Assembly (NCBI GenBank): GCA_004124475.1
Contig: SCKK01000005.1
Span: 31,915-95,914 of the forward strand
Direction of reading: 5' to 3'
Length of the DNA: 64,000 nucleotides
From: Fidelibacterota bacterium
Lineage (GTDB): Bacteria; Fidelibacterota; Marinisomatia; Marinisomatales; SCKK01
Positions 46,761 through 54,875 of the stretch are shown piece by piece. Position numbers and translations under genes: made by a program. Positions within the stretch are counted from its first letter, which is position 1; every line of letters begins with the position of its first letter. Below the pieces are notes generated by a model that had not been told where the DNA came from, searched no databases, and saw nothing but the letters and a program-made list of their open reading frames with translations.

Positions 46761-47768
46761 TTAATTTGACTGCCATCTTAATGCCAATCCCAAGTTCAAT
46801 TGTTTTATATCAGACCCTTCAATTCCGACTATCCAGGGACTACTTATTGAAATTGTGGTGTACATTTTGGTATTAATCCGGATATCAAGGGCGCCAATTC
46901 CATGAACAAACCAACCGTCTGTATCCTGAACAGGATTCCCTTTGATACTATCAGAAAACTGATGTCGGTAGGATAGTGTCAAATACGGTACAATTCCTGG
47001 CTTCGTAAACCGGTAATCAATTGCATTAACACTTAATTGAAAGACACTGCCAGGTCTAATTTTGTTGTTGTTAAGATATAAAGGCGTTTCCCATAACAAT
47101 TGAAACCCAAAAGATCTATAATTTTCAGGTTGTAACCAGATCTCACCCACAAATCTATTAGAATAAGTACCTTTTCCGAGAAGTGAATTTGATGAGCCTC
47201 CGTCAATCGGGTTATTTGCATCAACTATATCTTGGTGACCAAATGGAAATACTATACCCTCATTCAGAAACAGTTTCCAACCTTTTTTTGAGAAAGTGGA
47301 AACAGGTTGCCATCGAAACCCAAATGCAGGATCTCCTGTGACCCAGCCGCTTGATGCATCGTTCTTTACAGCAGGCAATTGTCCCCATATACTCAGAGCG
47401 GTACTGATACCGAAACCACCCGAAATAGTGACAGACCGGATAATTCTATCCACCTTCATCGGTACAAAGTTTATTTGTCTTATCTTGAGAGTTGTTTCGG
47501 TATAGGCAATACTTACCTGTTTTGAGCCTGCAGTTAATCCAGTTGTATTGGATGGGTCTCCTTCAATGGATAGAATTCCTATGTTCCCAACTGATGTGCC
47601 ACCGATCTCACTTCCTCCGACCGGAGGAGGTGGTGCGTTTCAGAGGGCGCACTGAGCAGCGAGAGGTTGAAACAGATAAACAAAAAAAATAGAGGCTGAA
47701 ATTACACGTATTGTTTTATGTAGCTTTCGATACCGAGCGTCAAGATACAAAATATGTGTTTTATCCAT
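46761..47768 (-). CDS. Selenoprotein: outer-membrane barrel with N-terminal CxxU
   Basis: A predicted 335-residue exported barrel read through TGA at 47640-47642. From ATG 47768 the frame gives a signal peptide (IRVISASIFFVYLFQPLAAQ), then Cys40-Ala-Leu-TGA43 and NAPPPPVGGSEIGG. It continues without a stop through 293 codons of barrel-like sequence (GSKQVSIAYTETTLKIRQIN; LNLGLALRWQSN at the end). The TGA stands where CxxC would be completed, directly after the signal cleavage region. A hairpin with a GGUC loop starts its loop 17 nt downstream. The following upstream gene has the same layout with UxxU. If the TGA were a true stop, only a 42-residue peptide would be made. Confidence 0.82.
47609..47632 (-). 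promoter_or_regulatory. Candidate SECIS element of the CxxU barrel gene
   Basis: On the minus strand the arms CACCTCCTCC and GGAGGAAGTG enclose the tetraloop GGTC (GGUC in RNA). Six contiguous pairs are next to the loop, then a C-A mismatch and three more pairs. The loop begins exactly 17 nt after the TGA. Loop sequence and spacing resemble the E. coli fdhF SECIS (GGUC loop, 18 nt). Confidence 0.8.
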
Positions 47769-47808
47769 AAGTTTTATCTAATAATATGAAGTTGAATGAG
47801 TTTCATCA

Positions 47809-48780
47809 TCAATGTCTATGCCAAAGAACACGAAAACTGGCAGCTAAAGTATATGAATCCAATTGATTTCCTTTCAATGTCCTCCATATTGGTATGTTGA
47901 AAGAAATGACCGCAGTAATTTTTTCATTAATCTCAAGGTCGAGACCCACCATTCCTTCCACCATTTTACCTCCGGAGTTCTTTGCCTTAATTCTACCCCA
48001 GTAATCCGGTGCCTCTAAGTTAATCAGCAATTTCAGATAAGGGAATATTCCCGCGAATAACGGTCTTTGGCGAATAGCATGTAAATTTAACCAATACTTC
48101 GTTCCTGGAAGAAAACCGATATCGCTTTTTTTCCAAGGGAACGAATACCGCCCGACAATCCCAAAAACATATGAATACTCGGACCTATGCCACCACTCGA
48201 AATTAATGTTTGAAGATACTAATCCATCTCCAAGAGCAAAGTGCCTGTGGTTAATCGAGTCAGCATCTGAGGAAAAAGGATTATTTTCATAACTTTCTCC
48301 AGTAGGAACGGATACATCCAGACCTATAAAAAGTCTCTGTCCAGGACCAAACGATTGATTTTTAATCAGCCATCTTGCTCCGATTGTAATATCACCAATC
48401 CCAAAAACAGTTTCATTACGATGGTGTGCGTCCGAATGTTCGGCATTCTGATGCCAATATAAGATTGGCAAAGTCGATAATATGTTCAAATCAGATGAAA
48501 GTCCATATATTACAAACGGAGTAAAAGACTGTAAATAAATAGACCCAGCATGGCTATCATCGTCTGAACTTGAAGATTCTGATGAAAATCTGCTGGGAGT
48601 TAGAAAGGATAAGTTGTAGTCGGATCCAAAGACCCATTGATTCTTCTCAAGACCAACACCTTCAATTCCACTCCCGACCGGAAGTGTGGGATTACTTCAG
48701 AGGGGTCATTGACCCCAAAGTAGTGATTGAACCATAATAAAAATTGCAAAAAGTTTGATGATTTTATATGGGATATGCAT
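47809..48780 (-). CDS. Selenoprotein: outer-membrane barrel with N-terminal UxxU
   Basis: A predicted 323-residue exported barrel with two in-frame TGA codons, at 48706-48708 and 48697-48699. From ATG 48780 the frame reads KIIKLFAIFIMVQSLLWGQ, then TGA25-Pro-Leu-TGA28, SNPTLPVGSGIEGVG, and runs open to the normal TAG at the end (AASFRVLWHRH). Both TGAs sit immediately after the signal peptide, in the same position as CxxU in the neighbouring homologue. A hairpin with a GGUC loop follows the second TGA at 17 nt. Barrel-like segments include LFIGLDVSVPTGESYENNP and YSYVFGIVGRYSFPW. Two independent nonsense mutations three codons apart at these exact sites would be a coincidence. Confidence 0.82.
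48668..48689 (-). promoter_or_regulatory. Candidate SECIS element of the UxxU barrel gene
   Basis: On the minus strand CCAC-A-CTTCC and GGGAG-TGG form a stem of four plus five pairs with one bulged A, closed by the tetraloop GGTC. The loop begins 17 nt after the second TGA (26 nt after the first). The bulge plus GGUC loop is the layout of the classical bacterial SECIS. Confidence 0.82.
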
Positions 48781-48877
48781 GATTTTTACATGATCAAAAA
48801 GTGTGGAAACCTAAAAGCTCTTTATCGTTCTTTACTCCAAAGTATATCTGTAAATACAACAATTCGCACTTAAAAAC

Positions 48878-49273
48878 TCAATTTTCATAGGCTACCTCTA
48901 AATGTTCGGCTCCATGAAAAATTGACTCGATTAATTCACACGCCTTTTGAGATTCTTCATTCCGGTTGATTCGATAATAAATAGTCATGCCATCGCGCCG
49001 TTTTTTTACCAATCCCCTATCCTTCAAACGACGTAATTGGTGAGAAACTGCCGATACTTCTCTGTCCAAAATATCTGCCAGATCGCAGACACATAATTCC
49101 TCTCCTTTATTTAGAGCATAGAGAATTTTTAACCGTGTCAGATCTCCCAACATTGATAGTATTTCAGCATGTCTTTCTAAATCATCACGACCGGCAATAT
49201 CGGATCTTAAACTACGAATCATACCGTAATCGACATAGGAACGGATACAGGAACGCTGGAAATCATTATTCAT
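48878..49273 (-). CDS. ArsR/SmtB-family metal-responsive repressor
   Basis: A 131-residue winged-helix regulator. The DNA-binding helix region is REVSAVSHQLRRLKDRGLVK and the wing is RRDGMTIYYRI. Cys61 and Cys63 in ELCVCDLADIL form the alpha-3 metal site of ArsR/CadC-type sensors, and Cys9 in the N-terminal arm could be a further ligand. It overlaps the end of the CopZ-type gene by 8 bp. It lies within the operon rather than divergent to it and probably represses from the ATTTGAA-N6-TTCAAAT site at 50412-50431. Sensed metal (Hg, Cd, As or Cu) cannot be decided from sequence alone. Confidence 0.92.
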   Translation of the reverse strand: MNNDFQRSCIRSYVDYGMIRSLRSDIAGRDDLERHAEILSMLGDLTRLKILYALNKGEELCVCDLADILDREVSAVSHQLRRLKDRGLVKKRRDGMTIYYRINRNEESQKACELIESIFHGAEHLEVAYEN

Positions 49274-49766
49274 AAATATCTACCTCATGTAACGTGGTAA
49301 CTCTATCCAACTTTAATGCAAGATAGGTATTTCGAATATCTCCTAAACAGCAGCGCCCTGAAGGATTTGTCACTTCGCAAGGACACAATTTGTCCTTCAC
49401 TTTCTGTCTAACCTCTTTTTCAATCGTCGAATACCCGTATTCTTTAAAATCCGATATAATCTTTGATTTGGTGTGCCGAAAACAGTAACAGACAAAAAAG
49501 TGGTTCTTCCGTTTCCTTTATACCTACTCGATCAAACACGTCGTCTTTCTTCACCACAGTACCCATCTTCGAAAAGTAATAGACCGTAGGATCATAAGAA
49601 TTGGTACATAATAACCCATCGAAAATTTGAGGATAGTTCTTCCAATCCCGTTTTGTAAGTGAACGAATGGTCATTGCATTAACCGGTTTCCCTTTTTTAC
49701 CACAAATGGGACAAAAAAACTATCCTTCTGTATGTCTGTATTTGGTACTGAGCAACAGTTACTCAT
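49266..49766 (-). pseudogene. CopZ-type zinc/[2Fe-2S]-like metal protein, two homopolymer frameshifts
   Basis: Joining three frame segments gives one protein of about 165 residues: MSNCCSVPNTD, then FFCPICGKKGKPVNAMTIRS (zinc-ribbon-like zf-CopZ), GLLCTNSYDPTVYYFSK, VCYCFRHTKSKIISDFK and LCPCEVTNPSGRCCLGDI (a BFD-like Cys cluster). This layout matches the N-terminal domain of archaeal/bacterial CopZ and mercury-associated proteins. The frame breaks at a run of seven T (eight needed) and a run of six T (five needed) on the minus strand. Both are homopolymers, so assembly error is as likely as decay. The stop overlaps the ArsR start. Confidence 0.75.
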
Positions 49767-49777
49767 TTACATTTTCC

Positions 49778-50384
49778 TTAACTCGTCGAAATTGGTTTTT
49801 CTGTTTCTTTTTGCTTTGGAATTGCCTTGTATCCCATTTTTGCAACGTGTTCTGCAACCTTCTCTGAATTCAATACTTTATCATTATAGGTGCAAACCAT
49901 AGAATTTGTCTTATAATCCACCTGGCAGGAAACTACTCCTTTTACCGCAGCCATACCACCCTGGAGCCCACGGGCACATCCCTGGCATGTCATTCCTTCA
50001 ATAGACCATTCAGAAACAACGCCTTTACTGTCATTCTCCAGAGGATCTCCTCCAAAAAGGACGCCATTATAATATGGGAATATCACTAATGCCAGAATGA
50101 TAAGTGCAATCCCCAACAGAGTTCGTTTTTGTATTTTGTTCTTTTTCATGACTTTCTCCTTATCTATTTCACAACAGTCTTTATTGTTATCTTTTTTGAA
50201 TACTTTCAAACAGGTAAATCCTAAAATTCCTAATGTTATTTACGATCGCGTAGGGACGGATGGACTCTAAAAATGAAAATACCCCTAAAGAAGTTGCGCC
50301 AAACAACGATAATAAAATAGGACCGGTGCAACATAAATATGCACCAAACGCAGTTGTAATACTTGCCACAATAGATCCTTTCAA
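49778..50384 (-). pseudogene. MerT-MerP-type mercuric transport fusion, one frameshift
   Basis: The first part (TTG 50384) is MerT-like: IVASITTAFGAYLCCTGPIL with vicinal Cys18-Cys19, and FSFLESIRPYAIV. One extra A (AAA instead of AA near 50239-50241) ends this frame early; correcting it continues as ITLGILGFTCLKVFKKDNN, a Cys-Cys hinge, a further helix (LLGIALIILALVIFPYYNG) and an HMA domain with GMTCQGCARGLQGGMAAVKG. This order is that of MerTP fusions. Even if the frameshift is real, the HMA part could start separately at ATG 50149, which has AAGGAG upstream. It is first in the operon, next to the operator. Confidence 0.75.
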
Positions 50385-50411
50385 AATAATAATTCCTTTT
50401 AATTAATGACA

Positions 50412-50431
50412 ATTTGAATATATGTTCAAAT
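50412..50431 (-). promoter_or_regulatory. ArsR-type operator in front of the mercury-type operon
   Basis: ATTTGAA and TTCAAAT are exact inverted repeats separated by six bases (TATATG). They lie 28 bp upstream of the first gene's TTG start and match the A/T-rich 12-2-12-like palindromes bound by ArsR/SmtB repressors. A possible -35 (TTGTGA) lies just upstream on the minus strand, so binding would cover the promoter. Confidence 0.7.
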
Positions 50432-50543
50432 ATCGAAACAGTCACAACCTCTTTTTGTTCCAAACTTTTTTGAACCTTCCATAAAGATTCGAGCTCCTTT
50501 TAGCTCCAGTAATCTTACCAACAGATAATGTAGGTTAAAATCA

Positions 50544-51287
50544 TTAACGATCAGTTAATCGTAAGATAGTTTCTTCCGTAAACAACGGGCTCAATGATAA
50601 TCCCAGCTTTTTATATAGAGATGGGGGTATGCCAATGTCTGTCAGGTACAATTCTCCAACATATTTCTTTGCATTTGAACTAATCAGACCTTTTTTAGGA
50701 AGAGCAAGGGTCATAGTTGCCGAAGCTTTTATGCAGAGATCATAGGCAATTCCTGTTTCTGTATCGAAGCCGGAAGGCACATCAAGAGACAATACATTTT
50801 GATTTTGAGATTCGAGAATTTTCTGAATTATATAACCTGGAATTCCATAGGGATTTCCTGACAAACTATAACCAATGACCGCATCAATAATGAGATCAGC
50901 TTCCCGAAATAAGTGCACTGGAGTATCATGATTAGCAACAACAAGTTTAATTGGTAACTTTTTCAATGTTTGCCACCTCATGGATGGAATTGACTTAAGT
51001 TTATCTTCACTGCAAGCAAGGATTACGGTAACATTAATACCTCTGTTTGATAAAAAACGAGCTGCAACCATTCCTCCGCCACCATTGTTCCCATGACCAC
51101 ATACAACCATTACTTTTGACGTTAAATTACGGAGATGCCTGTTTAAAATTTCCATCGATAAATCAGCAAGATTCCTACCTGCATTTTCCATCATCTGTTC
51201 AAGTGAAATTCCATATTCCTCAATCATAAGGCGATCTATTTCTCGCATTTGGCTGGAATTGACAGTGGGAATGTCCAGGTTTATCAT
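50544..51287 (-). CDS. nnrE: NAD(P)H-hydrate epimerase (YjeF N-terminal domain)
   Basis: A 247-residue single-domain epimerase that interconverts the R and S forms of hydrated NAD(P)H for repair. Motifs: MREIDRLMIEEYGIS, LMENAGR-like MMENAGRNLADL, VVCGHGNNGGGGMVAARFLS (substrate loop), DLIIDAVIGYSLSG and LSLDVPSGFDTETG. The C-terminal dehydratase domain found in E. coli Nnr is missing, so this is the stand-alone form; no separate dehydratase gene is adjacent. The gene is well conserved and intact. Confidence 0.93.
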   Translation of the reverse strand: MINLDIPTVNSSQMREIDRLMIEEYGISLEQMMENAGRNLADLSMEILNRHLRNLTSKVMVVCGHGNNGGGGMVAARFLSNRGINVTVILACSEDKLKSIPSMRWQTLKKLPIKLVVANHDTPVHLFREADLIIDAVIGYSLSGNPYGIPGYIIQKILESQNQNVLSLDVPSGFDTETGIAYDLCIKASATMTLALPKKGLISSNAKKYVGELYLTDIGIPPSLYKKLGLSLSPLFTEETILRLTDR

Positions 51288-51429
51288 GATTATTTTTTTT
51301 CGATTTTTATCTATTTCATGACTCTATGCTACTTGAAGAGTAATGAAAACTAAACTGAAACTTTCAAAAATACGATATTATATAAAATTGACTTGCATAT
51401 CTTCAAGAGTTAGTAATTGAATCGTTGGA

Positions 51430-51800
51430 TTATTCAATCGATTCAATAACCAAATCCACTACCCCGGGTTCCTTACTATCAATAGAGACTGTTTTAACGA
51501 TTTCTCTTAAAACCTCATGCCAGATATGGATTCCCTACTCACCCGTTAAAACTCCTTCCAATCTATACCGACCCGTAAAATTAGTTTTAGCATATTCCAC
51601 GTTTTCAAGTAGTAAGACATACCCGTTCATCCAGTCATGTACATCACATTTAATATTTACAACCTTGGCATCCCCGCCTATATTTTTACTCATTCTTTTG
51701 ATTACACCAGGTTGAGCGATATTAAAAAGCGTTTCACCATTTTCGTCGAAAACGTGTATATTGTGTAAGACACCATCTTCATCATCAATTCCATTTTACA
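51430..51800 (-). pseudogene. Remnant of a periplasmic cupredoxin/carboxypeptidase-regulatory-like protein
   Basis: One minus-strand frame reads DEDGVLHNIHVFDENGETLF, NIAQPGVIK, VVNIKCDVHDWMNGYVLLLE, an in-frame TAG, then IHIWHEVLREIV up to TAA 51430-51432. The HNxH, KCDVHxWM and WHE motifs are those of plastocyanin-like/methylamine-utilisation proteins that often accompany c-type cytochromes. No start is found: upstream codons fall into another frame. The neighbour upstream is a cupredoxin-cytochrome fusion, so the two may once have worked together. Confidence 0.7.
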
Positions 51801-51883
51801 CATCATTTTCATCCTCATATCAATGCTCTTCAAAGCCTCACCCATTTGTAGAGAGGGATCGAAGTTCTTGTAATTGGAAGACA

Positions 51884-53140
51884 CTACTTAGTATCCCCTC
51901 GGAGGGTTTGCAAGTAACTGATTAAATCTGAGATTTGCTCAAACGTCAAGAACCTGTAATTCGGCATTTTAGTCGATTCGTCAATTTCAACCCGTTCAAT
52001 TTCATCACCAGAAAAGGTCCTCAAGTGATCTTGGCTGACAAGGAGTTTGATTTCTTCATCTGTGTTTTTCCGAAGGATTCCGGTGACCATTTCACCTATC
52101 TTGAGATAGACATCGGCATTTTTCCAGTTAGCCCCGATTTCTGCGTTCGGGTCGATAACCGACTCGGCCAGCCAGGTCCAGTTGCGGTAAGCCCCGATTT
52201 CTGTCAACTCTGGCCCTGGGGAGACTGCTTTTTGATCTCCCACAATATGACAACTGTTGCACCCTGCATCCTTGAAAACTGTTTCCCCACGCTGAGGGTC
52301 ACCATTACGGAAGGGATTCATTGATGGCTCAGTGTCGAGCTTCTGTCTATCGATATTGATCTCCCAGGTATCGACGTTTCCTCCCTGGCTTTGCAGATAA
52401 GTGACAACAGCTTTGAGTTCTTCCTCATGCAGATCAACCGGAGGCTGATACACCTTTGGCATAGCATTCGTATACCCTTCAACGACGTGAGCTTGGGGTT
52501 CCAGAATTGATTGAACCAGATACTCCGTTGCTGAGCCCAGTCCCAATATTCCCGCACGGATGCGGGCGCGGAATCCGATGTCGCTAAGGCTGGGACCGCG
52601 GAGGGCATCGCCCCGATCTCCTATCTTGTGACATTGATAACACTGGGCTGTGCCCCAGAATAACTCCTCACCCGCCTTCACGATCGGTGGGAGGACTTTT
52701 TTGCGGGCGGCTCTCTGCTTTTCCTCCTCGGTTAGTTCAAAGGAACCGGTCGTTGTGATTTTCCCTATCATGCCCCCGTGAATGGTGCAGTACAGGTTGA
52801 ACAGTCCTTCTTCTTCGATAATTACCTTTGTCGATCCTCCGGACGGGATTGTGGTGGCGGGAAACAATACTTCGTTGAGGTTTGCGGTACGAACGATGTA
52901 AACGTCATGGTCAAATTTGTCCTTATTGACGAACGTGAGGGTGTCACCGACCCCTATTTTGACTCGGTTTGGGATAAACTCGATATTTGTCAGGCTTATA
53001 ATCCCATGTGCTCTAGAACCCTCGGGTTGGGCATCAATTCCATAGTACGGATGGAGTAGATGGGAAAAGCAGACTATGAGAAGCGTATATCTACTCTTAT
53101 ATATGAAAAGACCAGGTGATTTTATGATGGTCAAGACCAA
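51884..53140 (-). CDS. Exported cupredoxin-dicytochrome c fusion protein
   Basis: A 418-residue periplasmic electron carrier. After a hydrophobic N-terminus comes a cupredoxin domain (NIEFIPNRVKIGVGDTLTF ... FNLYCTIHGGMIGKI) with His, Cys, His and Met copper ligands as in plastocyanin. Two class-I cytochrome c domains follow, with haem motifs CYQCHKIGD and CNSCHIVGD and axial Met candidates in NAMPKVYQ and TKMPNYRF. A heme-only or nitrite/copper-linked role in respiration is likely. The start is uncertain: TTG 53140 is the only reasonable codon. Base composition is richer in GC than the neighbours to the left. Confidence 0.85.
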   Translation of the reverse strand: MVLTIIKSPGLFIYKSRYTLLIVCFSHLLHPYYGIDAQPEGSRAHGIISLTNIEFIPNRVKIGVGDTLTFVNKDKFDHDVYIVRTANLNEVLFPATTIPSGGSTKVIIEEEGLFNLYCTIHGGMIGKITTTGSFELTEEEKQRAARKKVLPPIVKAGEELFWGTAQCYQCHKIGDRGDALRGPSLSDIGFRARIRAGILGLGSATEYLVQSILEPQAHVVEGYTNAMPKVYQPPVDLHEEELKAVVTYLQSQGGNVDTWEINIDRQKLDTEPSMNPFRNGDPQRGETVFKDAGCNSCHIVGDQKAVSPGPELTEIGAYRNWTWLAESVIDPNAEIGANWKNADVYLKIGEMVTGILRKNTDEEIKLLVSQDHLRTFSGDEIERVEIDESTKMPNYRFLTFEQISDLISYLQTLRGDTK

Positions 53141-53183
53141 AATCGGGAACCCCGAAATACAATCGCGGCTCCCGATTTAGTTT

Positions 53184-54338
53184 CTATCGGCTGGCTTCAA
53201 TTTCGATATTACCGAACATAATGTGTATGAACGGCATACCGTACATCTTGCCTTTTTCCCCCTCCTTTAATTCATGTGTGGCATGCAAGACGTGCTCTTT
53301 GGTATGGCCCATCAGCTCTTTGATCTCCATTAGTCTGGCTACTCGCTCGCTGTCACCAGCCTTTTTCGCCGCCTCCATATCCGCCATGATGTTCTTCTTG
53401 ACATATGGGAAGGGCATAAACATCGTCTTCAGCGGCGAATTTTTCATTCCCTCGCGCGTGGGCTTGTAGGGCGGAATCATTAGGTGCATTGTGATGCCTT
53501 GGGGCGGGTCGCCCACACCGCCATCAAACTGCAACTTCCACCCTTCGCCGCGGACGATCTCGGTCACCATCACGTGGATCATGTGATCCTCGTTGATCAG
53601 CTTTCCATTCTTGTAGACATTGCCGACACCCCAGAACGCCACATAAGTGAACTCCGTGGGCATGAGGCGGGACCCGATACCGGTTCCTCCGTGTATCAGG
53701 TGGTTGGTCACTACACCGCCGAAGAACGGGAATGCCATTCCGTGTGGCAGCGGCTTATTGCAGGTGACCCGGTACTTATTGCCATCTGGCAACTCAAATG
53801 TTGCCTCGAAGTCGATCTTGTCCATCGTCCGGGCACCATCAATAGCAGTGGCGTCGACCACCGTCATGTTGACACTGCCCACTCCGACCTCGCGCCAGTC
53901 ACTAAACGGGGTAGCGTGATCTACGAACGTATACTTCCCTTCTGACGTCTTGCGCATCTCCACCGCAACGCCCAGCAACGGAAACGGCGCTGGATCAAAC
54001 CCCGTTGGATTATCCGGGGTGCCGAACACCGACGGATCCATGAAGCGCGGTCCCGGCAACGCCAGGCGCGTACTACCATCCTTCTGCGTTACCTTAACTG
54101 TCAAAGGACCGCCAAGAAGGTCTGGGGGATTCTGATGTTTGGCATGTCCCTGGGTGTAAGCGTGCAGACCTGGAGTAGGCGGGTTTGCGGGGACCTGAGA
54201 ATGGGTCACCGTTTCCTTTTCCATGATGGGGGTGAGAGTTGCTTCAACAGGGGATGGTATGGGTGCGGCTGTGCATGTGAACAATGTTGTAAAACCTATT
54301 CCAATAATCATGCACTTGGCAAATTCAGCTCCTTTCAT
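53184..54338 (-). CDS. Exported protein of unknown function
   Basis: A 384-residue protein starting at ATG 54338 with a strong AAGGAGGAG site. The N-terminus (KCMIIGIGFTTLFTCTAAP) is a signal peptide, perhaps lipid-modified at TTLFTC. The mature protein is rich in Gly/Pro/His with GHAKHQNPPDLLGGPLTVKV, FPFFGGVVTNHLIHGGTGIG and a charged helical C-terminus (KELMGHTKEHVLHATHELKE). The DNA is clearly more GC-rich than the surrounding genome, suggesting recent acquisition. It lies just upstream of the cupredoxin-cytochrome gene (44 bp) and may be co-transcribed with it. I recognise no family. Confidence 0.6.
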   Translation of the reverse strand: MKGAEFAKCMIIGIGFTTLFTCTAAPIPSPVEATLTPIMEKETVTHSQVPANPPTPGLHAYTQGHAKHQNPPDLLGGPLTVKVTQKDGSTRLALPGPRFMDPSVFGTPDNPTGFDPAPFPLLGVAVEMRKTSEGKYTFVDHATPFSDWREVGVGSVNMTVVDATAIDGARTMDKIDFEATFELPDGNKYRVTCNKPLPHGMAFPFFGGVVTNHLIHGGTGIGSRLMPTEFTYVAFWGVGNVYKNGKLINEDHMIHVMVTEIVRGEGWKLQFDGGVGDPPQGITMHLMIPPYKPTREGMKNSPLKTMFMPFPYVKKNIMADMEAAKKAGDSERVARLMEIKELMGHTKEHVLHATHELKEGEKGKMYGMPFIHIMFGNIEIEASR

Positions 54339-54370
54339 TAGATACTCCTCCTTTATTTATTTCTTAGTTT

Positions 54371-54600
54371 TCACATTGAATAATATCCTTGCGGTATTGG
54401 TATTTTTCTGTCATCTTGACGACAGTTTGCACTATTCAGGAATTTTAATACTGAAGGTTGGCTATGGTTGCTATCGGTAGTTGATGTCTTGACCACTGTA
54501 CCGCCATTTTGGAGAGCACTGTAGTCGGATGGAGTAAGTGTAATCTGATGGGTATGCCCGCTATTATCGGAGGACACCATGGAAAAACCGTCACCCGAAT
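54371..54600 (-). other. Possible gene remnant with HTHQITLTPSD motif
   Basis: A minus-strand frame in this stretch gives SSDNSGHTHQITLTPSDYSA, then LQNGGTVVKTSTTDSNHS, resembling the His-rich repeat end seen in some exported proteins (GHTHxVTL...SxxHSH). The upstream part lacks a start and signal. It is AT-richer than the gene to its left. Probably a decayed C-terminus; low certainty. Confidence 0.3.
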
Positions 54601-54699
54601 GACAGTTCGTGATTACCAAACCAAAAAACACTGACCTGACGCGTGTGATAAAATATACAACAGGTTTCAGCCAGTAGACGGACAAGCCATTGCTTGTTT

Positions 54700-54720
54700 G
54701 GACAAGCTAACAGCTTGTCC
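54700..54720. terminator. GGACAAGC...GCTTGTCC stem-loop
   Basis: Eight-nucleotide arms separated by TAACA form a perfect hairpin in the noncoding gap 54601-54875. Neighbouring DNA has additional small inverted repeats and a fragment (CAGGTTTCAGCCAGTAGACG) related to the ACAGGCATCAACCAGTTGGC repeats at 46.7 and 60.5 kb. No gene is visible here. Confidence 0.5.
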
Positions 54721-54875
54721 CACACAGTAAATTCGCAGTTATTCATAAAATGGTTTCAGCCAGAAGCTGCAGACAGTTTTCCTGTCTGTAGCACCTTGAA
54801 AAGGTGAGGGGAAAAAGCTAACAAATATCAAATTACATCAGTTCCCGCTTAGGTCAAGACAATGAAAATGATGTC

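Noticed and set aside
42397..48708. Reassignment of TGA as a sense codon in this genome
   Set aside because: Several normal genes in the window end at TGA in overlapping ATGA arrangements (for example the stops at 22522, 44186 and 43821), so TGA is still a stop codon. Read-through is specific to the redox-motif positions.
49266..50384. Programmed ribosomal frameshifting in the MerT/MerP-type and CopZ-type genes
   Set aside because: The runs lack clear slippery heptamers with downstream structures, and three separate shifts in two adjacent genes point instead to indel errors or decay.
34864..51540. In-frame TAG codons at the TonB remnant and cupredoxin remnant as pyrrolysine
   Set aside because: Both genes are truncated and otherwise damaged, and the TAGs do not fall on functional residues. 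Decay explains them.
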